Source: Chloroflexota bacterium (GTDB lineage Bacteria > Chloroflexota > Anaerolineae > Aggregatilineales > J027). From it: a DNA stretch of 64,000 bases. Position 1 is the first letter of the stretch; every line of letters begins with the position of its first letter. Where the stretch lies: positions 62,001 through 126,000 of the forward strand of contig JABFGB010000009.1 of the NCBI GenBank assembly GCA_013112715.1, given 5' to 3'. A model generated the notes under the pieces. The model searched no databases. It saw only the letters and a program-made list of their open reading frames with translations, and was not told the origin of the DNA. The position numbers were made by a program, and so were the translations under genes. Shown here piece after piece: positions 9,254-16,920 of the stretch.

Positions 9254-9640
9254 ATGCCCAGATTATTGATTGTGGATGATGAAGTCGCCACTGTAGACAT
9301 GCTCTCCACCTATCTCAAATTGCTCGGTCACGAACCGCTTGGGGCGTACAACGGCACTGATGGCTTAGTGTTGGTCGAAGTCGAAAAACCCGATCTGCTG
9401 ATCCTTGACCTCATGATGCCCGATATTGACGGTTTTGAAGTGTGCAAACGAGTTCGAGCACATGCCGAATTTGCTAAATTACCGGTGGTGATTATCTCCG
9501 CTCGCACCGACAAAGATGCCATCGAGAAGGCTTTAGGGCTTGGGGCCAATGCCTACTTAACCAAGCCAATCGAACTGGGTAAACTGTCACGAGAGATCAA
9601 ACAATTGCTACAAAAGAAAACCGATGAGCCGATGGTTTGA
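9254..9640 (+). CDS. Stand-alone response regulator receiver protein
   Basis: A single receiver (CheY-like) domain of about 128 residues with no output domain. Landmarks are IVDDE (acidic pocket), LLILDLMMPD (phospho-acceptor Asp), VIISART (Thr/Ser switch) and AYLTKPIE (conserved Lys). I chose the ATG at 9254 (MPRLLIVDD) because receiver domains begin there; ATG 9233 and a TTG at 9209 overlapping the MFS stop are also in frame. No histidine kinase lies nearby, so the partner is encoded elsewhere. Confidence 0.87.
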   Translation: MPRLLIVDDEVATVDMLSTYLKLLGHEPLGAYNGTDGLVLVEVEKPDLLILDLMMPDIDGFEVCKRVRAHAEFAKLPVVIISARTDKDAIEKALGLGANAYLTKPIELGKLSREIKQLLQKKTDEPMV

Positions 9641-9673
9641 TAAATTTCGTTTCCTTGAATTTTTCATTAAATT

Positions 9674-9724
9674 GAATACGAAGTATTCCTAAGATTACGG
9701 CACCCCATGTTATAATAAAACATG
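9674..9724 (+). promoter_or_regulatory. Putative promoter with two inverted repeats before a receiver gene
   Basis: A consensus -10 TATAAT (9711-9716) sits inside the inverted repeat CATGTT (9706-9711) / AACATG (9719-9724). Upstream is a perfect repeat GAATAC-GAA-GTATTC (9674-9688) covering the expected -35 position, where no good TTGACA is present. This arrangement suggests a regulator-dependent promoter for the receiver gene at 9803. Confidence 0.5.
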
Positions 9725-9802
9725 CACTGTAGGGATATACTGCCAATTTATGGGATTTATTTATTTGCTGTCGCTTGGCAGAACTCTTAAAGGGGTGGTT
9801 TT

Positions 9803-10186
9803 ATGGCAGTAACAATTCTTATTGTAGATGATTTGTCGGACATGCGGACACTCATAAGTTTGACCCTCAAGCGCAACGGGTGGAATATTTTGGAAGCAAG
9901 GGATGGACAAGAGGCTGTTGATATTGCCCGACAACACCAACCCGCCTTAGTGGTCATGGATTATGATATGCCCACTAAGAATGGAGCAGAAGCCTGTCGA
10001 GAAATTACCACTGATCCCACAACCTCTCACATCCCCGTGATTGTTTATACCGGACACGCCTCAATCCATATCAAAGAGGAATCCTATAAGGCGGGTGCGA
10101 AGCAGTTTTTGGTCAAACCGATCACACCCACCCAACTGCGCCAAGAAATCCAAAATCTGCTGACCGGCTCCAATTTAGATCATTAA
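9803..10186 (+). CDS. Stand-alone response regulator receiver protein
   Basis: 127-residue single receiver domain. It shows ILIVDDLSDMRTL (acidic pocket), LVVMDYDMPTKNG (phospho-acceptor Asp), VIVYTGHAS (Thr) and QFLVKPITP (Lys). AAAGGGG lies seven bases before the ATG, a strong ribosome site. Its terminal TAA overlaps by four bases the stop of the convergent penicillin-binding protein gene. It is a second diffusible receiver close to the one at 9254 but has its own promoter; it has no output domain. Confidence 0.9.
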   Translation: MAVTILIVDDLSDMRTLISLTLKRNGWNILEARDGQEAVDIARQHQPALVVMDYDMPTKNGAEACREITTDPTTSHIPVIVYTGHASIHIKEESYKAGAKQFLVKPITPTQLRQEIQNLLTGSNLDH

Positions 10187-13100
10187 GGAGCCAACCGCAC
10201 AGTAAGGCGCTCACTTTCAGCCTGATTGCCAGCTGCGTCCTTCACCACTACCCAAAACGTTGCTTCGCCTGTCGTGGTGATTTCCCAGCGATAGAGATAG
10301 GGGGCATCGGTGATGGTAGTAATCAATTCTCCATTTACATAAAATTCCACCGTCTCCACCTTATTCGCGTCAGACGGTTCGGCCTGCAACTCCACAAAAA
10401 CATCCCGTTGAGCGCTATACTCCTTACCCGCCTCCAACGACACCAATCGGGCGACTGGCGGCGTGTTATCTACAATCACTTCGCGGTTAGCCACTTCAAT
10501 GCTGGTGTTACGGCGAACGAGCGTCAAACGTAGCGTATAGAGGCCATCCGGCACACTGCGCGTATTCCACGTCCCCAACACAATCCCCGTTCCGCCCTCC
10601 GTCTGGCTGTCCCCAATTTGCTGCCATGCCTGCGGAGATTGCCCACTGCCAAAATCCAATTGGAAATAGCTCATGGCTTGGTCGTTGGTTTCACGTTGAT
10701 CGGGCAGCAAGCCATCATCAGCGTTACCCATGATTTCCACCGTGCCATTCACATAATCAAATTGGGCGGGTTCGGTAATTACGACTGGCCCAATCACCAC
10801 CGAAGTCGAAGTGTCATACACTGTCGGCGGCAGTTCAATAGTTGGATTGCTTTCCGCCCATGCCTTGAGTTCGCGCGGGAAATTAAAATAGACTTTCTCC
10901 GCCCTACATTCCTGTGGGGAATAAACGGTGGCAAGTGTATTGTTACAGAAATTCACTTCGACGGTGGTGTAGTAGGTATCCACTTGATAGGGGCTGTAAT
11001 CAATCCCCGACGCCGGATTAGAATAGAAAATCTCGCTATAGGCTGGACAATTTTGATTCGGCAGCATCCCCGACCAGCGACATACCATCTTTTCAATAAC
11101 GGTCTCCGGCTTGATCCATATTTCGGTGGGTAGTTGCTCACCACGCGCATGGACATACTCCATAATGGCACGCCAAATGGGAGCGGCCCCCAGATGCCCG
11201 GTCACATCGCCCATACTGCTGTTATCGTTATTCCCGACCCAAATTCCAGTGGTATATTGCGGCGTATAGCCAATTGTCCAGCTATCCCGGAAATTGTCGC
11301 TGGTGCCTGTTTTAACCGCAGCGGGACGGCTGAGTTCCATCGCGTTGCCGCGACCAAACGCAGGCCAGCGAGCCTCATTATCCGCCAAAATATCCGTCAT
11401 CATATAGGCCATACCCGGTTCTAAGATGGCCCGACGGTCAAATGTCCCTTCTTCCTCGCTGTACTGCCACAAAATATTGCCGTCGCGGTCTTCAATCCGC
11501 AAAATCGAAACGGGATTTAATTGCCGATAACCAATGCGGGCATCTTCGGGCGGCACAGGCGACCCCACCATCGTACCCAAATTATCGAGGACATTGTAGG
11601 CATAGGTCATATCCAACAGGCTCGCTTCGGCGGTTCCCAATGCTAGGGAGAGACCGTAGCTGCTTAACCCATCCGTCATTGAATTGATACCCATGCTGTG
11701 GGCAGTGGTCAATACACGGCTCATGCCCACCCAATTCATAACCTCCACCGCCGGAATGTTATATGAATTGGCGAGCGCCTCCCGCACACTGACAGGCCCA
11801 TGATATTGCAGGTCAATATTTTCTGGGATATAAGGGTCTAGTCCGCCCGTATCAAACTCAGTACGGACATCGTAGAGCATGGTGGCGGGGGTCACGACGG
11901 TATTGTTGTCAATCGGGTTAAAAAACGCTGTCAAATAGACAAAGGGCTTAAAGGTTGAAGCGGGTTGACGCTGGGCGAGGGTCGCATTGTAATTCCCGTC
12001 AATGCCCTCATTCCAATAATCCAAGCTGCCTAACATCGCCACGATTTCGCCCGTCTTGGCATTAAGAATCACACCTGCCGCGTTGGTCACGGTACGGGGT
12101 TTTAAGGCATCTTCCGGGGATAACGGCGGCAGATATTGGGCACTGATACACTCGCCACCCACATTTGTGTTATGCACAAAATTGGGATCACCCCCTGCCA
12201 GCCGACTGACATGGGTGCGGGCTGCGCATTCCAATTGGCGCTGCAAATCCAGATCAAGCGTGGTATAGATACGCAGGCCATCGCGGGAAACCATGCGTGA
12301 GCCATCCAAACCCATGTTATTCAAGATAGATTCGGCTTCACGGCGGGCATATAGGGCAAAATGCGGCGCGGCGACATTAAACCGTTGGGCAAATGATTTG
12401 ATGACGACGGGTTGGGCCAGTGCTTCGTCCGCTTGGGGACGGGTGATATATCCCTCAAAAACCATCGTATCCAACACAACCTTTTGGCGTTCGCGGGCGG
12501 CTTCGGGGCTGTCAATCGGATTCAGCAGCGGGAATTGGGGAATTGCTGCCAAGAGAGCCGCCTCTGCCAATGTAAGATTACGGGCAGGTTTATCAAAATA
12601 GACCCGTGAGGCCGCCTCGACTCCGTAGGCCAGATTGCCATAAAAATTGGTGTTGATATACCATTCTAAGATTTGATCTTTGCTGTACAGGCGCGAAATT
12701 TCCGACGCCAAGATAATTTCTTTGAGCTTGCGGTCAAACGAGACATCATTGCGCTCATCCGGCGGAATCAGCACATTTTTTACTAACTGCTGCGTGATCG
12801 TGCTGCCGCCTTGCAATTGGTCACTTGTTGTATTGGCCCACACTGCCCGCAGCATCCCTTGTAAATCGAAGCCGGGGTTTTCATAAAAACTGGCATCTTC
12901 AATCGCTACCGTCGCCTTAAGGAAGTAATCGGGCACTTCATCAATCGTGATATACTGGCGATCCCCACCGAGCGGGTCAATCACTTCATAAATCGAAAAG
13001 TTACCGGTGCGGTCATACAAAATCGTGGTGTGAAAAGTATCGGCTTGGGCGTCCACAATCGAATCGGCGGGGGGTAATTGTCGCGCATACACCGCATATA

Positions 13101-13263
13101 CCCCAACCCCTGTGCCAGCCGTGCCAACCGCCAATACGATGACCAAAATCACTAGGACAATACTGGTCAACCCAATATAGCGGCCTAGTTTAGCGGCGCT
13201 TCCTGACCGCTGCTGGCGACGTTTGCGGCGTTGACGAATAATTTGGGCAGTTCGACGACTCAT
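10183..13263 (-). CDS. Class A penicillin-binding protein with C-terminal Ig-like domains
   Basis: 1026 residues. A cytoplasmic Arg-rich start and one membrane helix (about 27-52) precede the GT51 glycosyltransferase domain (EDASFYENPGFD with the catalytic Glu, and GGSTITQQLVKN). The transpeptidase domain has QPASTFKPF (Ser-x-x-Lys), ANSYNIPA (SxN) and KTGTSDNF (KTG). The roughly 250 extra C-terminal residues hold a beta domain with VNGTVEIMGNADDG and a final Ig-like domain ending ERLTVRLAP. Length is above the usual 700-850. It polymerises and cross-links peptidoglycan on the outer face of the membrane. The first extra domain resembles the envelope protein at 21307-22047. Confidence 0.93.
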   Translation of the reverse strand: MSRRTAQIIRQRRKRRQQRSGSAAKLGRYIGLTSIVLVILVIVLAVGTAGTGVGVYAVYARQLPPADSIVDAQADTFHTTILYDRTGNFSIYEVIDPLGGDRQYITIDEVPDYFLKATVAIEDASFYENPGFDLQGMLRAVWANTTSDQLQGGSTITQQLVKNVLIPPDERNDVSFDRKLKEIILASEISRLYSKDQILEWYINTNFYGNLAYGVEAASRVYFDKPARNLTLAEAALLAAIPQFPLLNPIDSPEAARERQKVVLDTMVFEGYITRPQADEALAQPVVIKSFAQRFNVAAPHFALYARREAESILNNMGLDGSRMVSRDGLRIYTTLDLDLQRQLECAARTHVSRLAGGDPNFVHNTNVGGECISAQYLPPLSPEDALKPRTVTNAAGVILNAKTGEIVAMLGSLDYWNEGIDGNYNATLAQRQPASTFKPFVYLTAFFNPIDNNTVVTPATMLYDVRTEFDTGGLDPYIPENIDLQYHGPVSVREALANSYNIPAVEVMNWVGMSRVLTTAHSMGINSMTDGLSSYGLSLALGTAEASLLDMTYAYNVLDNLGTMVGSPVPPEDARIGYRQLNPVSILRIEDRDGNILWQYSEEEGTFDRRAILEPGMAYMMTDILADNEARWPAFGRGNAMELSRPAAVKTGTSDNFRDSWTIGYTPQYTTGIWVGNNDNSSMGDVTGHLGAAPIWRAIMEYVHARGEQLPTEIWIKPETVIEKMVCRWSGMLPNQNCPAYSEIFYSNPASGIDYSPYQVDTYYTTVEVNFCNNTLATVYSPQECRAEKVYFNFPRELKAWAESNPTIELPPTVYDTSTSVVIGPVVITEPAQFDYVNGTVEIMGNADDGLLPDQRETNDQAMSYFQLDFGSGQSPQAWQQIGDSQTEGGTGIVLGTWNTRSVPDGLYTLRLTLVRRNTSIEVANREVIVDNTPPVARLVSLEAGKEYSAQRDVFVELQAEPSDANKVETVEFYVNGELITTITDAPYLYRWEITTTGEATFWVVVKDAAGNQAESERLTVRLAP

Positions 13264-13391
13264 CGCAAAATTTCCCTGCTATCCCAATACTTGATTGCAC
13301 ATGGCGATGATACACGGGCCAGCGTCCATTCGCAAACCACCTCACATTTTGGGCAAGCTCATTCATGCTAAACCCCCCAATTTGAGGGCGG

Positions 13392-13419
13392 TTGGCGTGT
13401 ATGTAAATAGGGGTATACT
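13392..13419 (+). promoter_or_regulatory. Putative sigma-70 promoter of the slipin gene
   Basis: TTGGCG (13392-13397), 16-base spacer, TATACT (13414-13419). A start site near 13426 would give a leader of about 38 bases to the slipin ATG at 13464. It lies in the divergent gap shared with the penicillin-binding protein gene. Confidence 0.45.
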
Positions 13420-13463
13420 CATAAATGAACTAAAAATTAACCTCCAAACAGGGAGAGAAATTT

Positions 13464-14252
13464 ATGGAAATTTTGGCGGTCTGTTGCGGGTCAGCCCTCG
13501 TCGCGGGCCTGCTGTATCTCATTTCAGGTTTTCGCATCGTCAACGAATATGAGCGTGGGGTGGTGTTTCGTCTGGGTCGCGTGACCAAAGGCGCACGTGG
13601 CCCGGGTTGGTTTTTCATACTACCCGGCTTGGAACGCATGTTAGTGGTAGATTTGCGTGTGATTACCCTCGACGTGCCTGCTCAGGAATGTATCAGCCGT
13701 GACAATGTAACTATTCGGGTCAATGCGGTGGTGTACTATCGGGTGCTTGACCCCATCAAAGCCGTTGTGACCATTAAAAACTTCAATGTCGCCACGCTGC
13801 AAATCGCGCAAACTACGCTGCGCAGCATTATTGGTCAACATGAACTTGACCAACTGCTCTCCCAGCGGGAAAGAATCAATGAAGAATTACAGAAGGTCAT
13901 TGATGAACAAACTGAACCATGGGGGATTAAGGTCAGTGTGGTGGAAATTAAGGACGTGGAACTGCCACAATCTATGCAGCGTGTGATGGCCCGCCAAGCT
14001 GAAGCTGACCGTGAACGCCGCGCCAAGATTATCCATGCCGAAGGGGAGTTGCAAGCCGCAATTCAACTCCGACAGGCCGCCGAACAGATGGCAAACGAAC
14101 CCATCGCCCTGCAACTGCGTTATTTGCAAACCCTAACTGAAATCGCGGTTGAAAAGAACTCAACGATTCTTTTCCCCATCCCGATTGATATTCTAGAAGC
14201 CTTTATGGAGCGGGGGGGCAGCAAAGGTCGCACGACCCCACCGCCCGATTAG
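13464..14252 (+). CDS. Slipin / stomatin-like SPFH membrane protein
   Basis: 262 residues. An N-terminal hydrophobic hairpin (about 1-22) is followed by FRIVNEYERGVVFRLGRV, the start of an SPFH domain. The stomatin features YRVLDPIKAVVTIKNF and GQHELDQLLSQRE are followed by a charged helical coiled region (QRVMARQAEADRERRAKI). Slipins form oligomeric membrane scaffolds; in many bacteria a partner NfeD protease gene is adjacent, but none is seen here. GGGAGAG precedes the ATG. The stop abuts that of the convergent HEAT-repeat gene with no spacer. Confidence 0.9.
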   Translation: MEILAVCCGSALVAGLLYLISGFRIVNEYERGVVFRLGRVTKGARGPGWFFILPGLERMLVVDLRVITLDVPAQECISRDNVTIRVNAVVYYRVLDPIKAVVTIKNFNVATLQIAQTTLRSIIGQHELDQLLSQRERINEELQKVIDEQTEPWGIKVSVVEIKDVELPQSMQRVMARQAEADRERRAKIIHAEGELQAAIQLRQAAEQMANEPIALQLRYLQTLTEIAVEKNSTILFPIPIDILEAFMERGGSKGRTTPPPD

Positions 14253-15335
14253 TTACTCCAACGGAATTTCATCGTCCAAATCTTCTGAGGGGATGGAGTC
14301 TTCAAGCTGTTCATCTATCCCTTCAGTATCTTCATCAAATAACGAGCCACTCCCCGGTGCGGTGTCCAAAGATAATTGATTGAGGGCGGCTTCAGCAGCA
14401 GCTAGGGCAGGCGAGAAATCTTCCTCATCTCTATCCGCTTTGTCGCCAATATTGCTTTGCAGGCTCTCTAGTTTGATGGCTGGCATTCTGACAACCGTAT
14501 CGTCTTTTTCGCTGGCGCTCCCCACCATAGATGATTTTGCCAACAGGCTCGACGGGGATTCTGTTGCATCCAAAACCGCTTCGACAGTAGACATGGCTGG
14601 GACGGTTTCTTCCACACCCTCTTCTACTTGGCCTTCGGGCAGTGGGGTGGTTTTGCCTTGCTCTTGTTTGATGCGATACTCCGTGACCGCTTTTAGGGCA
14701 CGCGGGTTATTAAAACGACCCAGTGAATCCGCCGCCGTACTTCGCACCCACGCATGTTCATCTTCCAAACATTTAATCAAGGGCCCGGTAGCCCATGTCG
14801 CGTTTAGCTGTCCCAATACCGCCGCCGCATTATGCCGTACCCGCCAATTGTTCTTTCTCAGAGCCGCCAAAAGGGTCACCACAGCGGGAGCACTTTTGAG
14901 TTCCAACAGCGCTTCGGCTGCGGCAAGGCGCACCTCATCGGCCACAACGGGGTTACGAAATAGTGTAACCAATGGTTCGGTTGCACGCTGGTCATTGATT
15001 TGCCCCAACGCACGTGCTGCACGGATGACATCTTCAATGCGGGGACTTGCCAGCATTTCGATCAGGCCGGGTACGTTTTGATTTTCGATCAGGCTTTCGA
15101 CGAGGGTATCTTGATCCAAATACTCAATGGCTGCCGCCAAATGATCCCGGACATCGGAATTACGTTCGCGTTCCAGTGCCCGCGCCAGCGCAAACACCGC
15201 TTCAGGATTTCCCAAAACGCGCAGGGCCGCCGCCGAACGTTTACGAATGTCCGGGTCAAGATGCTGCAATGCTGCAATAAGACCTTTGATGTCTTTTTCC
15301 GCTTGGAGTTTCCAAATATTGGGACGCCGATTCAC
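14253..15335 (-). CDS. HEAT-repeat protein with acidic C-terminal tail
   Basis: 360 residues from a GTG start. Residues 1-215 hold about six HEAT/PBS-lyase-type helical repeats (for example LGNPEAVFALARALERE, AARALGQINDQRATEPLV, AAAVLGQLNATWATGPLI, AADSLGRFNNPRALKAV). The last 140 residues are low-complexity and acidic, ending DLDDEIPLE, with no visible domain. HEAT arrays usually bind other proteins, and the tail may be disordered. No enzyme motif is present and the partner is unknown. It ends tail-to-tail with the slipin gene and shares an upstream gap of about 160 bases with the divergent small membrane protein gene. Confidence 0.8.
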   Translation of the reverse strand: MNRRPNIWKLQAEKDIKGLIAALQHLDPDIRKRSAAALRVLGNPEAVFALARALERERNSDVRDHLAAAIEYLDQDTLVESLIENQNVPGLIEMLASPRIEDVIRAARALGQINDQRATEPLVTLFRNPVVADEVRLAAAEALLELKSAPAVVTLLAALRKNNWRVRHNAAAVLGQLNATWATGPLIKCLEDEHAWVRSTAADSLGRFNNPRALKAVTEYRIKQEQGKTTPLPEGQVEEGVEETVPAMSTVEAVLDATESPSSLLAKSSMVGSASEKDDTVVRMPAIKLESLQSNIGDKADRDEEDFSPALAAAEAALNQLSLDTAPGSGSLFDEDTEGIDEQLEDSIPSEDLDDEIPLE

Positions 15336-15498
15336 GGATGCCGCCTTTTATAGTGGGCCACCTAGAGGCTTTGTTTTTGGCGATTATACACAGATGGCGG
15401 GGTTGTTGTCTAGCAACCCACCCCTCGAATGTGTTATCCTGTATGTTGCCAGCCCACTTCCAGTAAAATTAGCCAAGGGTAAGTCAGGGAGAGGGACG

Positions 15499-15996
15499 AT
15501 GATGATTCATAGTGGAACGAGCTTAATAGCGATTTTTAAATCACGCCAAGAAGTGATGCACGCGGTTGATCAACTCACCGAAACCGACTTGGTAGCAATC
15601 AGCCGTACCGCAGTTGTGGCCCGTGACAAAAATGGTTCAACCATTGTCGTTGGCAGTCATCTTACCCCCGAAGAAGCTGGTTTGATCGGGGGCATCGCTG
15701 GAGCACTGATTTTAGCCTTTTGGACCAACCAAGTGGGGTTTTTTGATTCAGCCCAACTTTTCACTTTTGTCATTTTATTGGCAACGACAATTTTGGGGGC
15801 GTTGTTGGGTCGGCTGATTGCCCGCTCCATCGCCAGCGCCATGACCTTTGGCTCACGTCACCCCGAAGTCGAAACCGCCGCCGAGCATCTTAAACTAGGT
15901 GAGGTCGCCCTGATTGTAGAGGTCGAATCGCCCGAAGCCCTTTCACAACTCCGCCGCGAACTCGAACATTTTGATGCCGAGGTCTTGGAACATTAG
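15499..15996 (+). CDS. Small two-helix membrane protein, DUF1269-like
   Basis: 165 residues from the ATG at 15499 (or 15502); GGGAGAGGG lies just upstream, while the frame open further upstream runs antisense through the HEAT gene start. The protein begins with a soluble segment (SLIAIFKSRQEVMHAVDQL) resembling the alpha/beta start of DUF1269-type proteins. Two hydrophobic segments follow (GLIGGIAGALILAFW and FTFVILLATTILGALLG), then a C-terminal piece EVALIVEVESPEALSQL. The fold suggests a stress or general membrane protein; the function is not known. A terminator follows. Confidence 0.65.
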   Translation: MMIHSGTSLIAIFKSRQEVMHAVDQLTETDLVAISRTAVVARDKNGSTIVVGSHLTPEEAGLIGGIAGALILAFWTNQVGFFDSAQLFTFVILLATTILGALLGRLIARSIASAMTFGSRHPEVETAAEHLKLGEVALIVEVESPEALSQLRRELEHFDAEVLEH

Positions 15997-16030
15997 TCCT
16001 TATATAAGCAAAATTTGAATAATACGGATT

Positions 16031-16060
16031 GGCCCGTTAATGGTTGTTAGCGGGCCTATT
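16031..16060 (+). terminator. Rho-independent terminator
   Basis: GGCCCGTTAA (16031-16040), loop TGGTTG, TTAGCGGGCC (16047-16056); ten pairs including one wobble, followed by TATTTGC. It lies 35 bases after the small membrane protein stop. Confidence 0.7.
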
Positions 16061-16143
16061 TGCTTCTAAGTTCATTTCCCTGTAAAACAATACGCAGCGG
16101 TGGGGAAAACATCTTTTTTCATGTTTCAAGGAGATTTTCATTC

Positions 16144-16863
16144 ATGCCCAAATTATCGAAACCCATACAGGGTCTCATTGTGCTGGTACTAGCTTGTTTG
16201 GTCGGCGCGGTTGTATTTACAATGGTACGCAACAACGAGGACGAGGGCTTTCTTGGCCTAGTCGAACTCGAAACGACAGATGGAGCCTTACTTGCCCCAA
16301 CTGAAGAACCCGTCGAGGCTACTCAAGAACCGGCTCCCATCGCCACTGAGGAACCGCTTGCCACTGCCGAACCTTCCGACGGAACAAGCGGGGAACCGAC
16401 AACGGAGGGCAGTCCAGCAGGAGGTACGACCCAAACGGTTAGCCATCCCACCCCCTTTGGCGCGGATTTTAATATCGTCTTTCAGTGGATTATGGTATTG
16501 GCCCTGCTGTTTGGTGCATCCTTCGCTGTCCGCAAAGATTTCACCACTCACCGCAACATTATGACCTTTTTGGTGCTGGTCAATCTGTTTTCCATTCTAG
16601 GCCGTATGAGTCCCAATGTAGATGGCTATCTGGATACCCCCGACCCGGCGGGCTTTGAAAAAATTGCTATTTGGATTCATGCCATCGGCGGCGCTGTCAT
16701 AGCCATTTCGGGTCTCTATCTGCTGATTCGTATGTGGTTTGAGAAGAAATTGCCATCGTGGTTTTTGGTCAAAAATTTCAAATTGCAGATGCGTGCGACC
16801 TTGCTGCTGTGGCTTATCCTGATTGCGCTCGGTACGTTTATGTATTTCGACATCTACGGCTGA
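16144..16863 (+). CDS. Membrane protein with Pro/Thr/Glu linker, possibly DUF420-like
   Basis: 239 residues from the ATG at 16144, chosen because AAGGAG precedes it; the frame is open further upstream but lacks a ribosome site. It has an N-terminal helix (GLIVLVLACLVGAVVFTMV), then about 75 residues rich in Glu, Pro and Thr, then four hydrophobic segments. The last part has His at THRN and WIHAIGG and ends LLWLILIALGTFMYFDIYG, a spacing reminiscent of the small DUF420 membrane family. That assignment is tentative. No partner genes are obvious; it converges on mfd. Confidence 0.6.
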   Translation: MPKLSKPIQGLIVLVLACLVGAVVFTMVRNNEDEGFLGLVELETTDGALLAPTEEPVEATQEPAPIATEEPLATAEPSDGTSGEPTTEGSPAGGTTQTVSHPTPFGADFNIVFQWIMVLALLFGASFAVRKDFTTHRNIMTFLVLVNLFSILGRMSPNVDGYLDTPDPAGFEKIAIWIHAIGGAVIAISGLYLLIRMWFEKKLPSWFLVKNFKLQMRATLLLWLILIALGTFMYFDIYG

Positions 16864-16871
16864 TCTGCCTG

Positions 16872-16911
16872 ATAAACAAAACCCCTCCCCAAGAAATCTA
16901 TTGAGGAGGGG
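16872..16911 (-). terminator. Terminator of the pth-mfd transcript
   Basis: On the minus strand CCCCTCC (16911-16905) pairs with GGAGGGG (16888-16882) and is followed by TTTTGTTTA. It sits ten bases past the mfd stop and may also act, more weakly, for the plus-strand membrane protein gene. Confidence 0.75.
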
Positions 16912-16920
16912 ATGTGTTCT

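Noticed and set aside
14380-15081. 233-codon open frame antisense to the HEAT-repeat gene
   Set aside because: Ser/Ala/Leu-biased composition typical of a complement of helical repeats; the HEAT gene is well supported.
15247-15498. N-terminal extension of the DUF1269-like gene
   Set aside because: Runs antisense through the HEAT gene start and lacks a ribosome site; GGGAGAGGG supports the ATG at 15499.
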